A stretch of DNA of 64,000 nucleotides from an uncultured Clostridia bacterium (GCA_944384835.1 CALWUU010000013.1:1-64000); one strand, 5' to 3'. Shown: positions 8,359 to 17,347, counted from the stretch's first letter. The notes: a model not told the origin generated them from the sequence alone. Program-made: numbers and translations.

Positions 8359-9138
8359 GTGAATCAAACAGAGCGGAGACTATTCCTGATTAAAAATTTG
8401 ATTTCCGAACAAAAGCAATTTCAGAACATAATGATTCCTGAGGATGAAACTGCGCAAAAAAGATTACTGCGCTCTTTGTTCAATATTCGTATGCCGATAC
8501 CCGCAAGTGATAAGTTTTTAGCCATACAGGACGCTTATCTGCAAGAAGAAATAAAATGCAAAGGGATTACAGAGCTTTCCGGCCTCCGGCAGATTGTAGA
8601 AGGATTGTACCTTTGGCAGGGTGATATTACCACACTGCGCTGCGACGCTATTGTAAACGCCGCTAACAGCAAAATGCTTGGCTGTTTCTACCCGAATCAT
8701 GGATGTATTGACAACGCTATTCATACATTTGCCGGGGTACAACTTCGGTTGGCTTGTGCAGAACTGATGAAACAGCAAGGTCATGAGGAAGAAACAGGGC
8801 AGGCAAAAATCACTCCTGCTTTTAATCTTCCTTGCCGCTATGTCATTCATACTGTCGGTCCGGTGGTTCAGAGAACGCTTACCCAAAAAGATAAAGAACT
8901 GCTTGCTTCCTGCTACTGCTCCTGTTTAGAATTGGCAAAGAGAAACAATCTGAAAAGTATTGCACTGTGCTGTATTTCAACAGGAGAATTTCATTTTCCA
9001 AATGATAAAGCGGCAGAAATCGCCGTTGAAACAATCAAAGACTACAAAGCACATACGCACAGTGAAATCGAGGTGATTTTCAATGTTTATAAAGAAGCCG
9101 ATTTTAACATCTACCATAAATTACTCCAAACAAATTGA
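8359..9138 (+). CDS. Zinc-type macrodomain (SirTM-linked ADP-ribosyl hydrolase)
   Basis: This protein of about 259 residues has an N-terminal helical extension of 75 residues and then a macrodomain: 'GDITTL' (near 88), 'VNAANS' (near 100) and the insert 'GCFYPNHGCIDN' (108-119). That insert, with its Cys and His residues, is the hallmark of the zinc-dependent macrodomains that reverse SirTM-made ADP-ribosylation. The sirtuin gene overlaps its 3' end, as expected for a modifier/eraser pair. The start is GTG 8359: AGGAGG at 8346-8351 lies seven bases before it. The ATG at 8341 would place that site inside the gene. Confidence 0.9.
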   Translation: MNQTERRLFLIKNLISEQKQFQNIMIPEDETAQKRLLRSLFNIRMPIPASDKFLAIQDAYLQEEIKCKGITELSGLRQIVEGLYLWQGDITTLRCDAIVNAANSKMLGCFYPNHGCIDNAIHTFAGVQLRLACAELMKQQGHEEETGQAKITPAFNLPCRYVIHTVGPVVQRTLTQKDKELLASCYCSCLELAKRNNLKSIALCCISTGEFHFPNDKAAEIAVETIKDYKAHTHSEIEVIFNVYKEADFNIYHKLLQTN

Positions 9139-9964
9139 CAGACTGAAAAAGGAGATAGAAAACGCCGACACGATTGTGATCGGTGCAGGCGCGGGACTTT
9201 CCACCTCAGCCGGTTTTAGCTATACGGGAGAAAGATTCCACCGCTGCTTTGCGGATTTCGAGCATAAATATGGATTTCACGATATGTATTCCGGTGGGTT
9301 TTACCCTTACAGAACACCTGAGGAGCATTGGGCATATTGGAGCAGATATATTTATTTTAACCGCTATGTTGATCCTCCCAAATCTACTTATTTGGATTTG
9401 CTGCGCCTTATAAAAGACAAGGATTATTTTGTAATTACCACAAATGTGGATCACTGCTTTCAAAAGGCCGGCATTGACAAAACACGCCTTTTCTACACCC
9501 AGGGCGATTACGGATTGTTTCAATGCTCCAAACCGTGCTGTCAAGAAACTTTTGATAATGAAGATACGGTACGGCAAATGCTGACAAAGCAAAAGGATAT
9601 GCGTATTCCTGCCGGACTTTTACCTGTTTGCCCGTATTGCGGAAAACCGCTTACGATGAATCTCCGTTCCGATGATAAATTTGTCGAGGATGAAGGCTGG
9701 CACCGGGCAGCGGAACGCTACGAAACCTTTTTAAAGACAAGAAGCGGTCAGCGGATTTTATTTTTGGAACTTGGCGTTGGCTACAATACGCCTGTTATCA
9801 TTAAATACCCATTTTGGCAAATGACAGCAAAAAATCCGAAAGCCGTCTATGTCTGTATCAACAACGGTGAAGCAGTTTGTCCAAAAGAAATTACATCTCA
9901 ATCTATTTGTATTAACAGCGATATTGACCGTGTAATCAGAGACTTGGTAGAATATTATATGTGA
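9083..9964 (+). CDS. Class M sirtuin (SirTM), protein ADP-ribosyltransferase
   Basis: This 293-residue Rossmann-fold sirtuin has 'GAGAGLSTSAG' (34-44), 'TTNVDHCF' (119-126) and 'TQGDYG' (139-144). The last puts Gln140 where classical sirtuins have the catalytic His. Asn121 and Gln140 match the active-site Asn/Gln described for SirTMs, which ADP-ribosylate rather than deacetylate. Zinc-finger cysteines are Cys148, Cys152/153, Cys183 and Cys186. It overlaps the macrodomain gene by 56 bases, with its own GAGGTG site at 9070-9075. The lipoate-carrier (GcvH-L) and lipoate-ligase genes that often accompany SirTM are not in this window, so its target here is open. Confidence 0.92.
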   Translation: MFIKKPILTSTINYSKQIDRLKKEIENADTIVIGAGAGLSTSAGFSYTGERFHRCFADFEHKYGFHDMYSGGFYPYRTPEEHWAYWSRYIYFNRYVDPPKSTYLDLLRLIKDKDYFVITTNVDHCFQKAGIDKTRLFYTQGDYGLFQCSKPCCQETFDNEDTVRQMLTKQKDMRIPAGLLPVCPYCGKPLTMNLRSDDKFVEDEGWHRAAERYETFLKTRSGQRILFLELGVGYNTPVIIKYPFWQMTAKNPKAVYVCINNGEAVCPKEITSQSICINSDIDRVIRDLVEYYM

Positions 9965-10367
9965 TAAATGAAAGATATGGAACTGTTGTAAGAAATGCAG
10001 AGAGATGCAAACATTACTGTTTGTATTATCGTGACAGAGTCAGATTGGAGTGAAAGAGATATTTATAAAATAAAAAGCAGATAGTGCAAACCTTTGTTAT
10101 ATAAGCAGGAGACTGTTTTATTTTTTAACTTATAAAATATGCTTGATAAAAAGTATCACCCCAAATTTATATGCAACAGTATAATAAAATCAAATTCTCA
10201 AAAGATAATCATATGTGAATGATATGTAAAATAAAAAAACTTTTCTATGATTTCTATTGATTTCATTTCATTACAATGTTATATTGAATATATACTATAT
10301 CAGTATATATTTCGAAAATATTAATTTTTCTTATTGAAATAATTGATAAACCTTAGGAGGAACTATT
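9965..10367. other. AT-rich spacer before the malate genes
   Basis: There is no convincing gene in 403 bases. A 30-codon frame near 9994-10083 reads like decayed coding sequence but has no identifiable match. The last 120 bases are very AT-rich and hold a palindrome (listed separately). The GC-richer cluster ends and AT-rich sequence begins here. Confidence 0.45.
10287..10311. promoter_or_regulatory. Palindromic operator candidate upstream of the malate genes
   Basis: A perfect 10-bp-arm inverted repeat (AATATATACT, 5-base spacer, complement) lies 57 bases before the dehydrogenase ATG. It is too AT-rich to be a stable RNA hairpin and lacks a T-run, so a repressor site is more likely. No regulator gene adjoins it. 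Confidence 0.5.
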
Positions 10368-11498
10368 ATGGGTTATGTAAATTGGAGTTATGAAGAATTG
10401 AATCACTTCTGCCAAGATGTTTTTGAGTCATTTGGCTTTACAAAAGAAGAAAGCGGCATTATTACAGATGTATTGCTCACCGCAGATCTTTATGGTTTTG
10501 AAAGCCATGGCATGCAGAGAATGGTGAGATATCATAAAGGAATTGAAAAAGGAACTATCCATCCCAAGGAAAAACCGGAAATTGTTTTTGAAACACCGGT
10601 ATCAGCCGTAGTGGACGGACATAATGGTATGGGACAACTCATCAGCCTGTTCGCTATGAATAAAGCAATTGAAAAAGCAAAAAAAACCGGTGTCGGTATT
10701 GTAAGCGTAAGAAATTCGAATCACTTCGGTATTGCCGGATATTATACTAAAATAGCGTGTGATCAAGGATTGTTAGGTATGTCATGTACCAATTCAGAAG
10801 CAATCATGGTTCCTACATTTGGAAAACAAGCTATGCTTGGTTCTAATCCAATTGCCGTTTCTATGCCGGCAGATCCTTATCCATTTTTCTTTGACTGTTC
10901 CACTACCGTAGTTACAAGAGGAAAACTGGAAATGTACAATAAATCAGGCACACCTCTTCCAGATGGCTGGGCTCTTGATCAAAACGGACATGCTTCTAAC
11001 AATGCGCCTGAAGTTCTGGCTAATATTGTTTCCAAAGGCGGCGGCGGTATTATGCCGTTGGGCGGCTGTGAAGAAGTAAGCGGCAGCCATAAAGGTTATG
11101 GATACGGCATGATATGTGAACTGTTCAGCTCTATTTTATCTTTAGGCGTTACTTCCGACCAATGCTGTACATTTTCTGATAAAACAGGCATTTGCCATGG
11201 CTTTATGGCAATTGATCCTGCTATATTCGGAGATCCTGAAAAAATTAAAAAACATTTTTCTGACTATTTAGAAGCAATACGTGAAAGTCCAAAAGCGGAT
11301 GGCAAAGACAGAATCTATACACACGGTGAAAAAGAAATTCTGGCGGAAAAAGACAGAAGAGAAAATGGCATCCCTGTAAATGACAACACTATGGTAGAGC
11401 TTGCAAATCTATGTGAATACCTAAAACTTGATTTTGCTTCCTACTTTAAAGGATATGAATTGCCAAAAGACAGCCAATTCTTCTCAGGCAACTATTAA
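10368..11498 (+). CDS. Ldh/YlbC-family NAD(P)-dependent malate (or lactate) dehydrogenase
   Basis: This is a 376-residue oxidoreductase of the MdH2-type family, distinct from Rossmann-fold malate dehydrogenases. Family marks include 'YGFESHGMQRMVRYHKG' (about 44-60), 'VSVRNSNHFGIAGYY' with the catalytic His (about 118-132), 'NPIAVSMPA' and 'GYGYGMICELFSSILSL'. Members oxidise malate, L-sulfolactate, ureidoglycolate or similar 2-hydroxy acids. A malic enzyme 22 bases downstream makes malate the likely substrate. AGGAGG precedes the ATG. Confidence 0.85.
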   Translation: MGYVNWSYEELNHFCQDVFESFGFTKEESGIITDVLLTADLYGFESHGMQRMVRYHKGIEKGTIHPKEKPEIVFETPVSAVVDGHNGMGQLISLFAMNKAIEKAKKTGVGIVSVRNSNHFGIAGYYTKIACDQGLLGMSCTNSEAIMVPTFGKQAMLGSNPIAVSMPADPYPFFFDCSTTVVTRGKLEMYNKSGTPLPDGWALDQNGHASNNAPEVLANIVSKGGGGIMPLGGCEEVSGSHKGYGYGMICELFSSILSLGVTSDQCCTFSDKTGICHGFMAIDPAIFGDPEKIKKHFSDYLEAIRESPKADGKDRIYTHGEKEILAEKDRRENGIPVNDNTMVELANLCEYLKLDFASYFKGYELPKDSQFFSGNY

Positions 11499-11520
11499 AA
11501 TTTGATTGGAGGTCAATAAA

Positions 11521-12696
11521 ATGGATTATGCAAAAGAGTCTTTAAGATTGCATAAGGAATGGAAGGGAAAAATTCAAGTTGTAACAAATGTGTCGGTAGA
11601 AACGCAAGATGACCTTTCTTTGGCTTATACGCCGGGAGTAGCTCAGCCATGCTTGGAAATTCAAAAAGATATAGATCAATCTTATGAATTAACCAGACGC
11701 TGGAACATGTGTCTTGTTGTGACAGATGGTTCAGCTGTACTGGGGCTTGGAGATATTGGTCCTGAAGCGGGTATGCCTGTGATGGAAGGTAAATGCGTAT
11801 TATTTAAAGCATTTGGCGATGTAGACGCTTTTCCTCTTTGTATTAAAAGTCAGGATGTTGATGAAATTGTAAATACCATTTACTTAATATCCGGTTCTTT
11901 TGGCGGTGTCAATCTGGAAGATATTGCGGCGCCAAGATGCTTTGAAATTGAGAAGAAACTGAAAGAAAAGTGTGATATTCCTATTTTCCATGATGATCAG
12001 CACGGAACAGCGGTAATTACATTAGCAGGTTTAAATAATGCTATGAAATTAGCAAAAAAACAAAAAGAAAATGTTCGTATTGTAATAAATGGTGCAGGTG
12101 CTGCTGCAATTTCAATCTCTAAATTACTTTTAAAAGCAGGATATCAGCATATCACTTTATGTGATAGAAAAGGTGCTGTTTACGAAGGCCGTACTGAAGG
12201 CATGAATCCAGTGAAAGAAGAAATGAGTAAAATAACAAACCTAGAAAAAAAATCAGGCAGCCTTGCTGATGTGTTAGTTGACGCTGATATTTTTATTGGT
12301 GTGTCAGCGCCAGGGTCTGTTACAACAGAAATGGTAAAAAGCATGGCCAACGATCCCATTATTTTTGCATGTGCCAATCCAGTGCCGGAAATTTATCCCG
12401 ATGATGCAAAAGCAGGGGGAGCAAGAATTATTTCTACCGGTAGAAGTGATTTCCCAAATCAAATTAATAATGTTTTGGCTTTTCCCGGAATTTTTCGCGG
12501 AGCTTTTGATGTACGGGCAAAAGATATCAATGACGAAATGAAAATTGCCGCAGCAGAAGCATTGGCTAATCTAATTTCTGAAGAAGAACTGTCTCCTGAA
12601 TATTTCATTCCAAAAGCATTTGATAAACGTGTTGGTCCTGCTGTTGCAAAAGCAGTTGCTGATGCAGCAAGAAGAACCGGGGTAGCAAGAATATAA
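11521..12696 (+). CDS. NAD(P)-dependent malic enzyme
   Basis: This 391-residue enzyme converts malate to pyruvate and CO2. Seen are the N-terminal 'LAYTPGVAQPCLEI', the metal- and catalysis-associated 'PIFHDDQHGTAVI' (about 156-168), the dinucleotide motif 'GAGAAAISISKLLL' (about 183-196) and 'ACANPVPEIYPDDA'. The length fits the short bacterial malic enzymes without a phosphotransacetylase domain. The start is ATG 11521, with GGAGG at 11508-11512. Together with the upstream dehydrogenase it could run oxaloacetate-malate-pyruvate and shift reducing power between cofactors; this coupling is inference. Confidence 0.92.
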   Translation: MDYAKESLRLHKEWKGKIQVVTNVSVETQDDLSLAYTPGVAQPCLEIQKDIDQSYELTRRWNMCLVVTDGSAVLGLGDIGPEAGMPVMEGKCVLFKAFGDVDAFPLCIKSQDVDEIVNTIYLISGSFGGVNLEDIAAPRCFEIEKKLKEKCDIPIFHDDQHGTAVITLAGLNNAMKLAKKQKENVRIVINGAGAAAISISKLLLKAGYQHITLCDRKGAVYEGRTEGMNPVKEEMSKITNLEKKSGSLADVLVDADIFIGVSAPGSVTTEMVKSMANDPIIFACANPVPEIYPDDAKAGGARIISTGRSDFPNQINNVLAFPGIFRGAFDVRAKDINDEMKIAAAEALANLISEEELSPEYFIPKAFDKRVGPAVAKAVADAARRTGVARI

Positions 12697-12762
12697 AACT
12701 GAGCATGACAGATTTTCTCTGTTTCATGTACCAATTCTTATATCAAAAATATATCATTTATG

Positions 12763-12790
12763 AAAAAGGCAGGAAAACCTGTCTTTTTTT
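12763..12790 (+). terminator. Terminator after the malic enzyme gene
   Basis: A 7-bp stem (AGGCAGG with CCTGTCT, one G-U pair), a four-A loop and a seven-T tail. Flanking A and T runs extend the stem. Confidence 0.85.
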
Positions 12791-13020
12791 CTGCCTAAAT
12801 TTTAATATGGCTCTAATACCATTATGATTCTTTAAATTTCATATTATAAAAATTCTAAAAGAAAAAACTTTGTCTTGTCGTTCACTTAAAGATTGGGCCC
12901 TATTGTTGGTACAATGTTACTATCAGAATTTTAATAATTACAACGTTGATACTCATCCTATTTTTTATCATAATCGAAGCATTTTATGAAAAGAATATTT
13001 TGATTTCTTATTATAATAGC

Positions 13021-13049
13021 TTGAAGAAAATTAATTGTTATGTTATAGT
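13021..13049 (+). promoter_or_regulatory. Promoter of the first ABC exporter operon
   Basis: TTGAAG (13021-13026) and TATAGT (13044-13049) are separated by 17 bases. Transcription would start near 13056, giving a leader of about 90 bases. The preceding 230 bases (12791-13020) show no gene. Confidence 0.65.
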
Positions 13050-13072
13050 TTAAACACGTTGCAATTTACATT

Positions 13073-13121
13073 GTGTTGCACACAACACGCCAACAGAGAG
13101 TGCTGAAGCTCTCTGTTTTTC
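13073..13121 (+). promoter_or_regulatory. Attenuator-like leader before the ABC exporter
   Basis: Two hairpins follow the promoter. The first is GTGTTG-CACA-CAACAC (13073-13088). The second is ACAGAGAG, 8-base loop, complement, followed by a T-run (13093-13121), which is a typical intrinsic terminator. It sits 26 bases before the exporter start codon and downstream of the promoter, so read-through must be controlled. Drug-inducible BmrCD-type exporters use such leaders; no leader-peptide ATG is visible here. Confidence 0.7.
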
Positions 13122-13146
13122 TTATTGGATAATTGGAGGAAATTCT

Positions 13147-14889
13147 ATGAAGTTAATGTTCAAGTATATTATGAAAAATAAATTGCTCATGACCTTTAAT
13201 ATTATAGGATTGTTCTGCTTTGCTCTGGTAGAACTTGGAATACCGACAGTTGTATCTAAAATTATTGATGATGGTATTGCAAAACAAGATATTGCTTACG
13301 TATGGTGGATGGGATTGATTATTTTAGTCTTAGCGCTTGCAGGCGGTGCGGGAACCGTACTTTTATGTTACGCATCATCGAAAATTTCAACCAATGCCGC
13401 CAGAGACATGCGCAATGATATTTTCTCAAAATCTCAAACCTTTTCTCATGCAGAATATGATAAATTTGGTATTTCATCCATGATTATCCGAACAACCAAC
13501 GACGTATTTCAATTACAGCAATTTATTAATTTGGTACTTCGTACAGCCTTATTAACACCATTGATGATTGTTGCCAGTATTTCTATGACTCTGTATACCA
13601 GCACGTCACTATCAATGGTGGTCGGAATTGCAATCCCGATTATGTTGGTTGCAATTATCGTTATGGCGGCTTTTGTAAAGCCTATTTCAGAAAGACAGCA
13701 AATGTATTTGGACCGTTTAAATCAGGTATCCAGAGAAAATTTAACTGGTGTCCGCGTCATCCGTGCTTTCAGAAAAGAAGAATTTGAGATCAATCGTTTT
13801 TATGAATCCAACAAAAACTTTACCAAAGAGACCAAGAAAATTTTTAAATTGATGTCATTATCTCAGCCCAGTTTTGTGTTTTTATTAAATTTTGCAGTTT
13901 TGGGCGTCTTTATAGTTTCAAGCAATTTAATTAGTACAGGCTCCTTAGAAGTAGGGCAAATGGTCGCTTTTATGGACTACCAATTTCATACCATGTTTTC
14001 TTTTATGCTGTTTGCTTTGGTTTTTTCCTTGTATCCCAGAGCACGTGTATCTGCAGGAAGAATCACTGAATTATTACAAGAGGAGCCATCTATCCATAAT
14101 GAAGCGGTAGATACCGAAATACACAGTGATAAAGCCGGTACACTGGAGTTTGATCACGTATCATTTACATATCAGCATACGAAAAAACCTATATTGCATG
14201 ATATTACATTTTCAGCAAAGCGAGGGGAAACAGTCGCAATTATTGGAAGCACCGGCTGTGGAAAAAGTACTTTGATCCAATTAATCCCAAGATTTTATGA
14301 TGTAACAGAAGGCAGTATCAAAATTGACGGTGTAGATGTTCGTAACTACGATTTGGATACCTTACGAAATAAAATAGGCTTTATCCCTCAAAAAACAATT
14401 TTGTTTTCCGGAACCATTGCAGATAATATGCGTTTTGGAAAACACGATGCCAACGAGGAAGAATTGGTGCAGGCTGCTAAGGTAGCGCAAGCTTATGACT
14501 TTATTATGGATAAACCGGATCAGTTTGACGAAATGGTTTACGAAGGCGGAACCAATATGTCCGGTGGTCAAAAGCAGCGTATGTCCATTGCTCGCGCAGT
14601 CATTCGAAATCCTGAAATTTACATTTTTGACGATAGTTTTTCTGCTTTGGATTTTAAAACAGACGCAGCATTACGCGCACAGCTCAAAGAAATTACAACC
14701 AATTCAATTGTATTAATCGTAGCGCAAAGAATCAGTTCAATTATGGATGCAAATAAAATCATTGTACTGGATAACGGCGAAGTCGTAGGTTATGGCAGTC
14801 ATGCAGAGTTGATTCAAACATGCCCTGTTTATTTGGAAATTGCTGAATCTCAACTTACAAAGGAGGAATTAGAAAAATGGAGCAAATAA
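13147..14889 (+). CDS. Heterodimeric ABC exporter, half-transporter A (degenerate site)
   Basis: This 580-residue half-transporter has six membrane helices (1-300) and then an ATPase domain. Walker A is 'GSTGCGKST' and the signature is 'MSGGQKQR'. Walker B ends 'FDDSFSALD', with Asp where the catalytic Glu should be, so this half is the weak ATPase of a heterodimer, as in BmrC/LmrC-type exporters. GGAGG precedes the ATG, and its stop overlaps the next gene by 13 bases. Export of drugs, lipids or peptides is likely; the substrate is unknown. It is paralogous to the product of 24901-27168. Confidence 0.9.
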   Translation: MKLMFKYIMKNKLLMTFNIIGLFCFALVELGIPTVVSKIIDDGIAKQDIAYVWWMGLIILVLALAGGAGTVLLCYASSKISTNAARDMRNDIFSKSQTFSHAEYDKFGISSMIIRTTNDVFQLQQFINLVLRTALLTPLMIVASISMTLYTSTSLSMVVGIAIPIMLVAIIVMAAFVKPISERQQMYLDRLNQVSRENLTGVRVIRAFRKEEFEINRFYESNKNFTKETKKIFKLMSLSQPSFVFLLNFAVLGVFIVSSNLISTGSLEVGQMVAFMDYQFHTMFSFMLFALVFSLYPRARVSAGRITELLQEEPSIHNEAVDTEIHSDKAGTLEFDHVSFTYQHTKKPILHDITFSAKRGETVAIIGSTGCGKSTLIQLIPRFYDVTEGSIKIDGVDVRNYDLDTLRNKIGFIPQKTILFSGTIADNMRFGKHDANEEELVQAAKVAQAYDFIMDKPDQFDEMVYEGGTNMSGGQKQRMSIARAVIRNPEIYIFDDSFSALDFKTDAALRAQLKEITTNSIVLIVAQRISSIMDANKIIVLDNGEVVGYGSHAELIQTCPVYLEIAESQLTKEELEKWSK

Positions 14890-16667
14890 GAACAAAAAAA
14901 CATGTATTTTCCAAGTTGTTTCCTTTTTTTAAACCATATTTAGTTCCTCTGATAAGTGGTTTTATTCTTATTTTCTTTGCCGCTGTGTTTACAGCGGCAG
15001 CTCCTATAACAGAAGGCTTAATTACGACGCAATTAACAAGCGATGCAAAAAATATTATTGATAACGTTCCCGGAGCAGGAGTTAATTTCGAGTATATCAC
15101 TTATGTTCTTTTTATATTGGCAGGTTTATATATAGCCAGTGCCGCATGCTCCTACGCTTATAATTTCTGCCTGACCAATGCCATTCAAAATGCAATGTTT
15201 GATTTGCGCAATGCCATTGAAAAGAAACTGCAAAAACTCCCTGTATCCTACTTTGACAGACATGCTTATGGAGATATTTTAAGTCGTATCACTAACGATG
15301 TTGATGCATTATCAAATGCTTTGCAGCAAAGTCTTCCTCAAATTATAAATGCAATGTTTGTGATCATATTTGCTTATACCATGATGTTTACCATCCATGT
15401 ATGGATGGCTCTGATTGCACTGATCTTAATTCCGGGTACTTTTTTTCTTGCTAGATTTATTATCAAAAAATCTCAAAGATTATTCCAAGCACAGCAAGAC
15501 GCACTGGGAAATTTAAACGGAACAGTGCAGGAAAAATATACAGGTTTTTCTGAGATTAAGCTATATGGAAAACAACAAGAATCCATTGCAGAGTTTAAAA
15601 GCGCTAACCAAAAAGTATGTGAACATGGTTTTAAAGCACAGTTTATTTCAGGTTTAATGTCGCCTTTAATTGCTTTTATGACCTATCTCATTATAGGTTC
15701 TATTGCTGTTTTTGGTGCGATCAATGCAATTAACGGTGTCATGACAGTTGGTAACCTGCAGGCTTTCATACGCTATATTTGGCAAATTTTCCAGCCGCTT
15801 TCTCAAGTAACTCAGCTTTCATCTACCATCCAATCTTCTGTGGCGGCCGCTACCCGTGTTGCACAAATTTTAAACGAAGAAGATATGATAGAACACCAAA
15901 CTTCTGAAAGCTTGAAACATGCAAAAGGAAATGTAGCATTTGAACAAGTATCTTTTGGATACAGCCCTGATAAAGTGTTTATTCATGATTTAACATTCAG
16001 CGCTGCAAGCGGTCAAACCGTGGCAATAGTGGGACCCACCGGCGCAGGTAAAACTACGATCATTAATTTGTTGCTCAGATTTTATGATGTGGTAGGTGGT
16101 TCCATAAAAATTGATGGCGTGGATATTCGCGATGTACCTCGCAGCGAACTGCGCTCCAACTTTGGTATGGTTCTGCAGGATACTTGGCTGTTCCACGGTA
16201 CGATTTATGATAATATTAAATATGGAAAAGACGATGCAACCGAACAAGAAATTATAGAAGCAGCAAAAATTGCAAATGTGCATGATTTTATACTTTCTTT
16301 GCCGGATGGATACCAAACGTTTATCAATGAAGAGGGTACAAACGTTTCTCAAGGTGAAAAGCAGCTGATTACCATTGCCAGAGCTGTTTTGGCGGATCCA
16401 TCCATATTAATTTTAGATGAGGCTACCAGTTCTATTGATACCCGATTAGAGAAGAAACTGCAAAAAGCCATGCAAAATATTATGGTTGGACGTACCAGCT
16501 TTGTTATTGCGCACCGCCTATCAACCATACGAAATGCAGACTTAATTTTAGTTATGAAAGATGGCCGTATCGCAGAAAAAGGTACCCATGAGGAACTGTT
16601 AAATCAAAAAGGAATTTATGAAACTTTGTATAACAGCCAATTTGCTGAAGAAACATCTGTAAACTAA
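14877..16667 (+). CDS. Heterodimeric ABC exporter, half-transporter B (catalytic)
   Basis: This is the 596-residue partner of the preceding gene: six helices, then an ATPase with Walker A 'GPTGAGKTT', the variant signature 'VSQGEKQL' and a complete Walker B 'LILDEATSS' with the catalytic Glu. The H-loop is 'IAHRLST'. One canonical and one degenerate half is the standard arrangement of heterodimeric multidrug-type exporters. The 13-base overlap with half A suggests translational coupling. A strong terminator starts at its stop codon. Confidence 0.9.
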   Translation: MEQIRTKKHVFSKLFPFFKPYLVPLISGFILIFFAAVFTAAAPITEGLITTQLTSDAKNIIDNVPGAGVNFEYITYVLFILAGLYIASAACSYAYNFCLTNAIQNAMFDLRNAIEKKLQKLPVSYFDRHAYGDILSRITNDVDALSNALQQSLPQIINAMFVIIFAYTMMFTIHVWMALIALILIPGTFFLARFIIKKSQRLFQAQQDALGNLNGTVQEKYTGFSEIKLYGKQQESIAEFKSANQKVCEHGFKAQFISGLMSPLIAFMTYLIIGSIAVFGAINAINGVMTVGNLQAFIRYIWQIFQPLSQVTQLSSTIQSSVAAATRVAQILNEEDMIEHQTSESLKHAKGNVAFEQVSFGYSPDKVFIHDLTFSAASGQTVAIVGPTGAGKTTIINLLLRFYDVVGGSIKIDGVDIRDVPRSELRSNFGMVLQDTWLFHGTIYDNIKYGKDDATEQEIIEAAKIANVHDFILSLPDGYQTFINEEGTNVSQGEKQLITIARAVLADPSILILDEATSSIDTRLEKKLQKAMQNIMVGRTSFVIAHRLSTIRNADLILVMKDGRIAEKGTHEELLNQKGIYETLYNSQFAEETSVN

Positions 16668-16702
16668 AAAGGGCCAAACGTTTGAACGTTTGGCTCTTTT
16701 TC
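16666..16702 (+). terminator. Terminator after the first ABC exporter
   Basis: GCCAAACGT-TTGA-ACGTTTGGC (16673-16694) is flanked by an A-run and a five-T run, a strong intrinsic terminator. Confidence 0.9.
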
Positions 16703-17067
16703 TGTTATTTTATCAAGTGAAAAATCATAGTTCTATCAGAAATAATTCTTCAATATTATATTTCCTTTATTTGATAAGGCACTGAAAATTTCAAATCAAT
16801 CGTTGGACAATTCCTGACAATGAAAAAATATTATTTTTCAGATTTTTGCTTTTAAATTAAAAAAATAGAATAACATGTTACTCGGTTGTTTTCATAATAT
16901 TTTTCCGGAAATAATCACAAGCAAATTTTAATTTTCTAATGTTTCCAAGGAAACATTAGATGACAATTGCCCATTTTATTATATTGAAAACGTGATAGAC
17001 ACAAAGTTTTAAAAGATCTCAGAGCAGGAAAAAAGCTGAATCTATAAATATTTCATGAATTACAAAA
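16703..17067. other. Gene-free AT-rich spacer
   Basis: There are 365 bases with no frame above 40 codons and no RNA motif I can name. A short inverted repeat 'AATGTTTCC-aa-GGAAACATT' (16938-16957) is the only structure seen. It has 9-bp arms and could be an operator. Confidence 0.45.
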
Positions 17068-17106
17068 TAAAAAAGACAAATGCTAAAATAAGCATATGTC
17101 TCTTTT
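17068..17106 (-). terminator. Terminator of the HMA-like gene
   Basis: AGACA and ATGCT arms pair with AGCAT and TGTCT around an A-rich loop, with single-base bulges. On the minus strand the right side ends in a T-run, serving the gene at 17108-17347. Confidence 0.7.
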
Positions 17107-17107
17107 C

Positions 17108-17347
17108 TTAAACGTTCAAATCGTAAACATTCGTCACAGTATAGCCTCTGTCATTCAAATAATCTTCAATTTGTTGTCCTGTCACGCCGGTAGTGTCGTA
17201 ATCTACGCCGACTCTATGCTCTTTAGGATTCACTGAAACGGATAAAACGCCATATAATGTGTCTAATCCTTTTTTCATTTGTTTTAAATCATGCTTGTCC
17301 TGTACATTTTTCACTTCAAAGTACACACTCTGTAACAAATTTATCAC
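17108..17347 (-). CDS. HMA-like small protein lacking the CxxC metal site
   Basis: The 79-residue sequence follows the beta-alpha-beta-beta-alpha-beta order of heavy-metal-associated domains: 'SVYFEVKNV', a helix ending 'MKKGLDTLYGVLSVSVN', 'HRVGVDYDTTG' and 'GQQIEDYLNDRGYTV'. The metal-binding MxCxxC loop is replaced by 'VQDKHDLKQM', with no cysteine anywhere in the protein. It is therefore unlikely to carry Cu(I). GAGGTGAT precedes the start codon on the minus strand. Similar Cys-less HMA-like proteins occur in Clostridia without known function. Confidence 0.75.
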   Translation of the reverse strand: MINLLQSVYFEVKNVQDKHDLKQMKKGLDTLYGVLSVSVNPKEHRVGVDYDTTGVTGQQIEDYLNDRGYTVTNVYDLNV

